Shown here in pieces: positions 14,887 through 23,100 of a stretch of DNA of 24,464 bases. This stretch comes from a virus: positions 1-24,464 of IMG/VR virus record IMGVR_UViG_3300049810_002660; one strand, given 5' to 3'. The notes under the pieces are model-generated. The model searched no databases and had not been told where the DNA came from. It saw only the letters and a program-made list of their open reading frames with translations. The position numbers were made by a program, and so were the translations under genes. Each line of letters opens with the position of its first letter. The first letter of the stretch is position 1.

Positions 14887-17800
14887 GTAATAAATACACA
14901 GGTTTTTGGAATCCACAGCGCAATTATGAAGTAGGCGATATAGTTACTTATTATTCATCAAGCGGATATAATTTTACAGTCTTTTATGAATGTACTACAA
15001 GTGTTTCTGCAGTTAAAAATAATCTAGGTTACAGCGGGTGTCCATTGAAAGAATTTAAGATGCCTGTTCTATCTGGAGGTATTACTCCAGAAGTAATTGA
15101 ATCTGAATCTTTTAATCCCACAAAAGGACATAAACTTGTAGAGATAACAGCCCAGTTAATGTCTGAAACTAACGATTGGACTAGTTATCAATGGTATCAT
15201 CCAGATTATTGGGTAGGTCCAAACGGAAGCGATCTTGAGGTTGAGTCTGCTTTTTGGGCAGTTAAGTCTGTGGTTCCATCTCAAGACAATATAGATAATG
15301 CAACTGTTGATAATCAAAGATTTACTTCCACAGGAAGGTCAACAACTAGCGTAGGACTTTATAATACAGAAACAACAGAGGAAATAAGTTTTGACGATAT
15401 AGCCGACTCGGAAGAAGGAGGCGAACTAGAAGCTGATAATTATTACATCTCCTCTGTTCAGAATTACAAAGGCTATTGGAATAAACAAAATGATTATAAA
15501 AAATTTGACATAGTTAGGCATAGAGAAAGTAATACTTTTTATTATGCCAAAAAAGATATTCGTAATTTTAATGATCAGGTTACAAAAACTTTATCTTGCG
15601 AAGCTTTTCCTCCTGATGTCCCCCTTGTTGATAATCATATTGGCACTTTAATTTTTAAAGATGGAGTTGGAGGTTTTTTAAGCGAAGGGTTTTCAGAAGG
15701 ACAAACAGTTCAGTTAACTAGAGTTGGCAACTCAAAAGATTTAGGTATCTTATCAATTGCTAAATTGTCTGAGAAGATAATGGTTCTCTCATATTATTCC
15801 CCCAGCGGCGAAACTTTTCATGACATTACTCAAGAAGATTTCTTGCCAGTGATTAATACTCCTGAGGATATAGAAATTAGCGTAAAAGTCGTCGATGATC
15901 CAGATACCGATCCATTTCTAGATAATACCTTTGAGGCAAATTGGACTAAAAATTATTTTATATTTGATCCTGATTACGGATCTTCTGTGAAATTTTCTTC
16001 AACTACAATGGAGTATGCTTATGGAGACGGGTATAAATCTTACAGGCCCAAAGGAGCTAATAGTTTAAAAGTAGAATTTAACCTCAAGTTCTCTAACAGA
16101 AGTTCTAGAGAGGCTAACTCTATCCTGCATTTTGTAGAAAACAAACTGGGGCAGCATGAAGATAGTGAAAATAGAAAATTTACATTAGATTATAATCAAG
16201 GTATAGAAGGTTTTTATTTAGATGGTGGCATGTTATTCTTTCCATATCTTAATACAGAAAACTTAACTAGAAAATTTTATTGTTTTGATTTTAATCATAC
16301 TATTGAAACAGAAGATGCACACAATCTTTCTTTAAATATATTTAATAATACTGCTAGCATTTTGAATAGAAATGATTATATGTATGTTAATCGCCCTGAT
16401 ATATATGACGAAGATAAAGTTTATAGGAAAAATGATGTTGTATATATTGAAGATAATGATGGGTATTATTATCATAATGGAGATTCTACATCTAGAGGAG
16501 ACCCGCCAACACAAAAGAATCCGTCAACGGGAGAAGTCACGTCAATCAATCAAAATATATGGACTAGAGAATTTCATTGGTATCCGTCAACAACATTTGA
16601 AGTTAATCATTCCCCTGATATTATGGAGATGTCGGGGAAGACTTCTGCTTATACTCAATATTTCCCAGGAAACAAAGTTCATATAAACTTATTAAAGTTT
16701 CAATTAAAGTTTGAAAATAGAAGCGCCGAGGAAGCCTATGCCATTCTGCATTTCTTGGAGTCTCACTTAGGGTATAAGTCGTTTTTATACACCCCTCCAG
16801 CGCCATACAATAGAAAGAGAAGGTTTGTCTGTAAAGAGTGGACGCATACATATACATTTAAAGATAGTCATACTATAAATGCTAGCTTTGAACAATTTGC
16901 AATTGGACAAAACACCCCTCTAGATGATGATGAATTGGATGCCTTAACTATTGCTGCTGAGCCAGATCAAGCCCAGCTCGTAATTAACGACGAAATAAAA
17001 CTGAACACTTCATACTCTCCAGCAACTTCACAAACTTTTCTACCTAGGGCAATTATTGAAATAGAAAACATAGGGGAAAAAGAAGCGACTAATCTTTCTG
17101 CTAGTTTGATTGGTGATTCCTCTAGTAAATTCAGTAAAAGCGTTATTGGTAATTATACCAATACAAGTCCTACAGTTGGAGGGATTGCTTACCAGATGCT
17201 TTCTGCACCAGAAGGCTACAACAACGAAGAGTCTGGGGTGTTTTTGTATACAAAAAATGGCACGCTAGAATCTCAAGATAACTTAGGAAGAAAAGCTAGT
17301 ATTGATAGTTCTTTAGGGGTTTTGTCCTCTCGCTCTAGCTCTGGCTCGACTCATAACAGTCAATTGTTTTTATCTGAAGTATCAACAATACCCCCAAAGA
17401 GTAAGGCTTATATAGAAGTTTTCGCTACTGCTACCGAATCTGATAAAAACGTTGAGTATGTCGCAGAACTAAAAATAAACTACGAATCTGATTCCGAAGC
17501 TAAATTTGTTGAAGCCGAAATATCTTCACACATGGCTTATGAAAGCTCGAAAGAGGAAACAATTGATATAGATATTAGAGGTACTGAATTAAGCGAAGAT
17601 ATATATTTCAAAAAATACTCAACAGATGTATACGAAGAAATTCATTCGATTGATCCTAATGATCAAATAGAAAATTTTAAAGCAAGCGCAATGAAGGAAA
17701 GCGGTAAACTTGCCGAGCCAAGATCTCAAGAAGAGCTTGATAATATCATGTTGGAGAATGGAGTAGAAGGATTGATTGCTATTGGAGTCATAAGACAATC

Positions 17801-18770
17801 TGGAGCGTGGAAATATATGTCTGACGGAACTTCTTTTTCGCTGTCTAATGTTGGAGGGCAAAATGGAGACATACTTGCGATTAGAACTGGTGATAACTCC
17901 AGAGAAATCAGCTCTTTTCAGGCCGTGTCTAATGAAGATGCTAATATAATTGATGCAATATTTATAGAAAATTTAGAAGCTAATTCTTTGTCGAACATAA
18001 ATCTTAAATCAATACTAATTGAGCAGTCCAGCGCCCAAGGAAAAGTAATATCTAATTTAAAAAATATTAATTTTAATATATATGGAGTTATATTCTCTGA
18101 TTCTATTGATAAGGCAGCGATTAATAGTGGGTCCGGCTTTCTTGCTAATCAAAATGTAAATATTAATATTAAAGATAATGCGTTTATTATCGGCAAGGGC
18201 GGTAGAGGTGGAGACGGCATGTTTTCGGAGGGGAAAATGGATGAAAATGACGGCAGTAAAACATCTTTACCATATATAACTCCGCCGCAAGCAGGAGAAA
18301 GAGGCGGTAACGCAATAGAAATTTCAGAGGCAAACGTGCTGGTTAACTTCACAATAAACCTACCTTCTTCTGGCGGAGTTTTTGGAGGCGGCGGAGGCGG
18401 CGCAGGCGGTAATGTTGATAAAGACCAATACTTTGACTGGCCAATATCCGTATCTTCTCTTATAGATTTTGCTGGTGGCGGAGGCGGTGGAGCAGGCATG
18501 GGTGAGTCAGGAAACATTTTAGGTCAATCTGCAATTTTAAACCAAGCAGGAAGTGGTGGAGACGCTAAAACACATTCTTTATTATATAATATGCAATCTG
18601 GATCGGATGGCGGCGGGCCAGGCGAAGATGGAAATGATAATAATCAGTTAAAAATGTTTGCTGTAAGTGGAGGAAAAGCTGGTTTTGCTATAATATATTA
18701 TAGTAGCAATCAGATTTCAATACTTGGCGAAACTGCTTCGAATTTTAAAGGAGGAAGGAAAATTAGATAA
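14883..18770 (+). CDS. Minor tail tip protein M-like, duplicated, with glycine-rich C-terminus
   Basis: 1295 residues, against about 109 for lambda gpM. Domain order: CBM-like module (5-49); Trp/Tyr-rich linker; second CBM-like module (195-226); beta region (230-350); M-like domain 1 (about 356-490, with YGDGYKSYRPKGANSLKVEF and a terminal RKFYCFDFNHT); third CBM-like module (503-565); M-like domain 2 (about 563-676, with KSFLYTPPAPYNRKRRFVCK and EWTHTY); an immunoglobulin-like beta region (about 685-890); a beta-structured stretch (about 890-1100); and a glycine-rich C-terminus (1104-1295). The motif pair YGDGY and KSFLYTPP matches lambda gpM, and the gene lies just before an L homolog as in lambda. 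It would join the tip between tape measure and L while its C-terminus projects outward, possibly to bind receptor. Confidence 0.8.
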   Translation: MSNKYTGFWNPQRNYEVGDIVTYYSSSGYNFTVFYECTTSVSAVKNNLGYSGCPLKEFKMPVLSGGITPEVIESESFNPTKGHKLVEITAQLMSETNDWTSYQWYHPDYWVGPNGSDLEVESAFWAVKSVVPSQDNIDNATVDNQRFTSTGRSTTSVGLYNTETTEEISFDDIADSEEGGELEADNYYISSVQNYKGYWNKQNDYKKFDIVRHRESNTFYYAKKDIRNFNDQVTKTLSCEAFPPDVPLVDNHIGTLIFKDGVGGFLSEGFSEGQTVQLTRVGNSKDLGILSIAKLSEKIMVLSYYSPSGETFHDITQEDFLPVINTPEDIEISVKVVDDPDTDPFLDNTFEANWTKNYFIFDPDYGSSVKFSSTTMEYAYGDGYKSYRPKGANSLKVEFNLKFSNRSSREANSILHFVENKLGQHEDSENRKFTLDYNQGIEGFYLDGGMLFFPYLNTENLTRKFYCFDFNHTIETEDAHNLSLNIFNNTASILNRNDYMYVNRPDIYDEDKVYRKNDVVYIEDNDGYYYHNGDSTSRGDPPTQKNPSTGEVTSINQNIWTREFHWYPSTTFEVNHSPDIMEMSGKTSAYTQYFPGNKVHINLLKFQLKFENRSAEEAYAILHFLESHLGYKSFLYTPPAPYNRKRRFVCKEWTHTYTFKDSHTINASFEQFAIGQNTPLDDDELDALTIAAEPDQAQLVINDEIKLNTSYSPATSQTFLPRAIIEIENIGEKEATNLSASLIGDSSSKFSKSVIGNYTNTSPTVGGIAYQMLSAPEGYNNEESGVFLYTKNGTLESQDNLGRKASIDSSLGVLSSRSSSGSTHNSQLFLSEVSTIPPKSKAYIEVFATATESDKNVEYVAELKINYESDSEAKFVEAEISSHMAYESSKEETIDIDIRGTELSEDIYFKKYSTDVYEEIHSIDPNDQIENFKASAMKESGKLAEPRSQEELDNIMLENGVEGLIAIGVIRQSGAWKYMSDGTSFSLSNVGGQNGDILAIRTGDNSREISSFQAVSNEDANIIDAIFIENLEANSLSNINLKSILIEQSSAQGKVISNLKNINFNIYGVIFSDSIDKAAINSGSGFLANQNVNINIKDNAFIIGKGGRGGDGMFSEGKMDENDGSKTSLPYITPPQAGERGGNAIEISEANVLVNFTINLPSSGGVFGGGGGGAGGNVDKDQYFDWPISVSSLIDFAGGGGGGAGMGESGNILGQSAILNQAGSGGDAKTHSLLYNMQSGSDGGGPGEDGNDNNQLKMFAVSGGKAGFAIIYYSSNQISILGETASNFKGGRKIR
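14895..15029 (+). other. CBM5/12-like module 1 in the M-like protein
   Basis: Begins YTGFWNPQRNYEVGDIVTYY and continues to F-Y-E-C, the canonical W-(n)-Y-x-x-G-D-x-V-x-Y plan of chitin-binding-type modules. It sits at the very N-terminus. Confidence 0.55.
15465..15560 (+). other. CBM5/12-like module 2 in the M-like protein
   Basis: YKGYWNKQNDYKKFDIVRHR followed by TFYYAKKDI shows the same plan as module 1, with G replaced by F before D-I-V. Confidence 0.5.
15949..16909 (+). repeat. Tandem M-like domains (internal duplication)
   Basis: The stretch holds two diverged copies, 15949-16350 and 16571-16909. Paired segments: NRSSREANSILHF and NRSAEEAYAILHF, each followed by a KLG or HLG turn; and RKFYCFDFNHTIETEDAHNL against RRFVCKEWTHTYTFKDSHTI. 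A CBM-like module separates the copies. Confidence 0.8.
16389..16577 (+). other. CBM5/12-like module 3 in the M-like protein
   Basis: Contains PDIYDEDKVYRKNDVVYIED, then GYYYHNG, a P-P-T-Q linker and a closing W-T-R. It keeps Y-x-x-x-D-V-V-Y and the final Trp. It lies exactly between the two M-like domains. Confidence 0.5.
18192..18767 (+). other. Glycine-rich adhesin-like C-terminus
   Basis: Residues 1104-1295 of the M-like protein contain repeated glycine tracts: GKGGRGGDG, GERGGN, FGGGGGGAGG, FAGGGGGGAGMG, GSGGD, SDGGGPGEDG and SGGKAGFAI, separated by short variable hydrophobic segments. The architecture resembles the polyglycine-helix sandwich of T-even gp38-type adhesins, where variable loops between glycine tracts choose the receptor. 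Similarity is architectural only. Confidence 0.55.
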
Positions 18771-19801
18771 TGGAACCAGAAAGTTCAAAAAAAAATATAA
18801 CAAAAGAAATTTTTCGATTAGAATCTGATGCAATAGTGGAAATGTTTGAAATTGATTTTTCTCATTTACAAAACGACTTTTCTTTTCTTAGCAAAAAGCA
18901 TAAAACAGATTTGGGTCCAGAGCCCGTATATAGGTTTTGCTCTTCCGTAAATAATACAAATCCAATTATCTGGCAAGGGAAATCTTATCAACCCCTACCA
19001 ATATTTACTACTGATTTTGAAATGCCTTCTGATGGTAGGTTGCCTAGACCTAAGCTTGCTGTGGCTAACCCATCTGGATTATTATCCACTATAGTTCTAA
19101 TGAATTATGACTTTCATGGATGTAAGGTTTCAAGAAAAAGAACGTTTGTTAAATTTTTAGATGACGCAAATTTTAGATCTAGAAACGGGGAGCCTAAAAA
19201 CCCTAGTGGTATGGCAGATCCTAATGCGCACTTGCCGGACGACGTTTTTTTTATTAATAGAAAAATCGCTGAAACTAGAGAGAGTATAGAATTTGAATTA
19301 ACCTCCATGCTTGAAATGGAAGGAATTGTTTTTCCTGCAAGAGAAATGCTTGCAGACCATTGTTCTTTTAGATATAGGGGCCTAGGCTGTAGTTATGCTG
19401 GAGCTCCATGCAGTACCGAAACCGGATCTACTTTTGCTAAATATGGGATCACAAAGTTCACAGACCCAAGAACTAACCAGGTTTTAGAGTCTTCGAGCTG
19501 GGGAGATAATAGTCAGCATTTTTTAAATAGCATTAAGTGGGATGTTGATAATAGTTATCAGAAAGGTAATGTTGTTAACTGGCCTGGTATTAAAGAGCCT
19601 TATGTTCCATCTATTTTTGTCTGCATACAATCTCATGAAGATCCTTCTCCTAATCCGTATATAGCTAAAGATTTTTGGATAATGGATAGTTGTGCAAAAA
19701 CTCTTGGAGCATGCATGAAACGTTGGGGAGGTAATCTAGCTAACGGAGAAACTATCCCTTTTGGGGGTTTTCCAGAGACTGCTAGCTTTAGACATCAATA
19801 A
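18770..19801 (+). CDS. Minor tail protein L-like, Fe-S cluster tip protein
   Basis: 343 residues (lambda gpL is 232), with GGAGGAAGG at 18750-18758 ahead and a one-base overlap with the M stop. Seen: L-type N-terminus with VYRFCSS, IIWQGKSYQPLP, SDGRLPRPKLAVAN, the KRTFVKFLDD segment and PDDVFFINRKIAETRESIEF; then HCSFRYRGLGCSY (Cys198, Cys207), DSCAKTLGACMKRWG (Cys308, Cys315) and IPFGGFP. The C-x8-C plus C-x6-C spacing is that of the [4Fe-4S]-binding C-terminal part of lambda gpL. About 100 residues, including a CBM-like module, separate the two cysteine pairs, against roughly 20 in lambda. The protein closes the tip between M and the J hub. Confidence 0.9.
   Translation: MEPESSKKNITKEIFRLESDAIVEMFEIDFSHLQNDFSFLSKKHKTDLGPEPVYRFCSSVNNTNPIIWQGKSYQPLPIFTTDFEMPSDGRLPRPKLAVANPSGLLSTIVLMNYDFHGCKVSRKRTFVKFLDDANFRSRNGEPKNPSGMADPNAHLPDDVFFINRKIAETRESIEFELTSMLEMEGIVFPAREMLADHCSFRYRGLGCSYAGAPCSTETGSTFAKYGITKFTDPRTNQVLESSSWGDNSQHFLNSIKWDVDNSYQKGNVVNWPGIKEPYVPSIFVCIQSHEDPSPNPYIAKDFWIMDSCAKTLGACMKRWGGNLANGETIPFGGFPETASFRHQ
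19532..19690 (+). other. CBM5/12-like module between the Fe-S cysteine pairs of the L-like protein
   Basis: SIKWDVDNSYQKGNVVNWPG, then FVCIQSHED and a final FWIMD, fit the plan W-(n)-Y-x-x-G-(D/N)-V-V, a hydrophobic strand, P-rich turn and closing W. It occupies residues about 255-307, ending at Cys308. Confidence 0.55.
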
Positions 19802-19802
19802 A

Positions 19803-20147
19803 ATGCATGAATTTACACATGGCTTACTTAATGAAATAAAACTGAAGTCTTTAGAAACTTCTGAAGAAATCGCTGGCGTAATATTTAAATTTAAGGAATT
19901 AAATTTTTTCCAAATGGACAACCTATCTTATTCAAAAGAAGGCGAATTTGAAATTGACCCAAAGGTTGTATTATTAAAGGATAAAATCCACTGTATTTTT
20001 CACTCTCACCCAGTATCTGACGCAGCTCCTTCTACAAAGGATAAGAATATATTTAAAAATCATAAAATACCCTTGTTAATATATAGTTGTATTTATGATA
20101 ATTTTGTATTTTTTAATGGCGAAAAGTGTAAGCCTATAAAGGTATAA
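19803..20147 (+). CDS. K-like tail protein, JAMM (Mov34/MPN) domain only
   Basis: 114 residues. I chose the ATG at 19803, two bases after the L-like stop codon ends; a longer TTG start at 19761 would sit inside the L-like gene. Seen: Glu22 in EIAGVIF, then HSHPVSDAAPSTKD with His67, His69, Ser77 and Asp80, a complete E plus HxHx7SxxD zinc metallopeptidase (JAMM) signature. In lambda gpK the same domain is followed by an NlpC/P60 peptidoglycan hydrolase domain; here the protein stops after the JAMM part. Gene order L, K, I-J is as in lambda. The role in tip assembly is not established even in the family; the intact zinc ligands suggest it is enzymatically competent. Confidence 0.88.
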   Translation: MHEFTHGLLNEIKLKSLETSEEIAGVIFKFKELNFFQMDNLSYSKEGEFEIDPKVVLLKDKIHCIFHSHPVSDAAPSTKDKNIFKNHKIPLLIYSCIYDNFVFFNGEKCKPIKV

Positions 20148-20149
20148 GG

Positions 20150-23100
20150 ATGAAAAAGATTTATTTACATGGCGTGTTTGCTGAGCACTTTGATAAAGAG
20201 TGGGAGCTTAATGTTACATCTCCGTCTGAGGCAATAAATGCTATTGATGTTAATACAGGAGGCAAGTTTAGAGAAATGATTTTAAATATGGCTCAAAATG
20301 GTAATGATTTGGCCATGGCTTCTATAGGAGAAAATCAAACAAAAAAAATAGCAAAGTTTTTAGAACAAGATAATTTTGACGAAGATTTGCTAGGCCATAT
20401 ATTCTGTAATGAAAAGACTATACATTGCCAAACAAAAGATTCTGATCTACATATAATACCAATTATTCAAGGAGAAGCTATATTTACACCCATGATAGCT
20501 CTGGCAGCCAAAGGCTTAAAAGCAGCTGGGGTAGCAATGAAAGGAATGAGTTTAAGTAAAGCTGCTTTTAATATACTTGCCCCAATAGCAGTATCAGCTA
20601 TCGCTAACGCTTTATTTCCATCTCCAAAAGTATCAGATCAAACGAGAAGAACTAAATCTTATCTATTTGATGATAGGCCTAATACCACTGCGCAAGGCGC
20701 ACCAATACCTGTAGGATACGGAACCTTAAAAATTGGTTCAAATACAATTTCATATAATAGAACTAATAAAGATAAAGGCGGAGCAGCAAAAGGAGGACTA
20801 ATCGAAACCTTCACTACTTACAATGTTTACGATGTTTTGTCCGAAGGTCCAATAGGAGGACTGTGTGATATGGCGGGGAATATATGTGGAGAGAAATCAG
20901 ACGGAAATATAAATGTGTATAACTCGTTTGACGATAATCTCGCTCTGAAATCAATATTTCTTTCAGACATGGTAATTATGAACCATCCTGCAAAAACACT
21001 AAATTTCTTATTGAATGAAAATGATCTTCAACCAAGCGGAACTTTAGGTTACATGGATAGATCTTTAGAACCTGGTTCTGGGTTTTTTATAGCAGGAGAA
21101 TCTGAGAGCGCAACATCATCTATGCTACCTGGGCCAGATAAAGGGTCAAAGCGACCACCTGCAATATTAACTGGCCTGCCAACGGTTTTTCAAAACGCAC
21201 AGTCAAACGGAGCAAAAATATTTTCTTACCCTATAACAAGAAATCATACTCAAGTTGTTAAGATTACTCTATCTCCCAAAGCTATGTTTCATAATTGGAC
21301 AGACCAAAGAGTCAGAAGGGGGTTTTTGGGGATTGGAGCAAGATCAAGCGTGGTTACTGGAACAAGCGCTGTTTCTATAAGTGTAGTTGCTTGTGTTAGA
21401 GATGGACCCGCAGCAATACCTCTTATATTTCCTAGAGACTCCGGAGGATGGGGAGGAGGAGAAGGTGGAACCACTTGGGGTGATACAAGTAATTCTCAGA
21501 GACGAGTTACTGGGTTTTTGGGTTCATCAAATCAAGTTTCTGACCCTTCTCCTTGGGATACGAATTCAGCAGATTTAATTCGTAAGTTTTCTTTGGCGAT
21601 ATTTTTTGGTGATACAAAGGTATTTGCTGAATGCAATGGGATTTTTAATTTTTTAGAAAAATTTAGATTAGCGCTGCTTTCAAATGAAACCTTATCCGCA
21701 TCTTTTAATTTTGCAAATGTTTCTGGGCTTAAATTGATTGAAGCTATTGATCAAATTTATAGCGACGACCAATACGAAAACAAAAGAACTAGCACAGGTG
21801 AAATATTAGTAGATCTAGTGAGCGCTATTAGGACTGGGCAGTCGCCCTTGGAGTTGGGATATAGATATTACAACCAAATTATGCCTTTAATAAAAAAAGA
21901 AACTTATAAAAAATATGGTATTAGTAATAGAGCAGGCTTTAGGGTTTTAGGGGCTGATGGCATGATATACGCCTGTGGTGAAAAACAATATTCTACTTTG
22001 ACGGTGCACGGACTATGTACAAGCCCAGCAGGCTTAGATATGCATATCGCGCTGCCTTATTTTGGGCCTAGCGAGAACTTAGTCTTAACTTTATGCCGAA
22101 CAACAAATGAACTAAGCGATCCAAAAGATTTAAGAGACAAAAATAACAAAATGAATTTGTCTGCAGTTACTTCTTTAGATGGAATTATGGGTAAAACAAT
22201 AAAATATTCTCACCCCGGAGTCGCATGCATTAAAATACCTTTTGATGCTGTAAATTTTCCTCAGCTCCCAGAAAGAAATTATGTAGCAAAACTAAAAAAA
22301 ATTGCGATACCCTCAAATTATAATCCTATTACTCGTAAATATTACGGAGCTTGGAATGGATTGTTTAAAGGGCAAAGCAAGAATAATTTAGATTACGGAT
22401 CTATCACAGAGCAGAGCTTGGAGTGGACTGATAACCCAGCTTGGATTTTGGCAGATATATTATTAAATAGAAGATATGGTGTTGGTAGTTATGGTTTTAC
22501 TGTGTCTGATATTGATATTTGGAAACTCTATGCCGCTGCAAAGTTTTGCGACGAACTTGTGGAAACAGGATTCCCTTTGGAGTATCCTAAAAGAAAATTT
22601 ACAAGCAACAATCAGCCGCGAAGCAGAGAGTCTTTTCTTTCTACAAAGCCTAGTGAAAATTCATTTAGCGTAAATGTGCTATATGATTATACAAATGACT
22701 CCAATGAGAAAAAGCTAAGTTTTTTAAGCGAATTTAATTTAGGTAGCGATAATACTAGTATCGCCGCAGGAAGAAAAGTAGCTTTCTTTATGAGCGATGG
22801 CAGTATTGAGGAAAGGGTTATGATTAGCGTTAACCCATCGACCCAAACTATAATTCTAATGGGACCTAACTTCTGGGACAATTCCGCAACAAATAAAAGC
22901 ACTGGAGTTACAACAGGAGAGTGCGTGATGTCTGTGAGCTACCCTATAGTAGAGCCTAGGTTTTCTGCCAATATGCTATTTAAAGAAAAGGAAGAAGCTC
23001 TGCGCGCTGTAAAAGAAATTTGTACTGTATTTCGAACGGTTGTTGCTTACTCTGCTGGCAAGGTTTCTTTTGCTTCTGAACATAAGAAAGATCCCTCTAT

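Noticed and set aside
18149-18517. Minus-strand proline-rich open frame of 122 codons
   Set aside because: It is the antisense shadow of the glycine-rich tract; glycine codons read backward as proline.
19761-19802. Upstream TTG start for the K-like gene
   Set aside because: It would lie inside the L-like gene; the ATG at 19803 follows the L stop directly and includes the whole JAMM domain.
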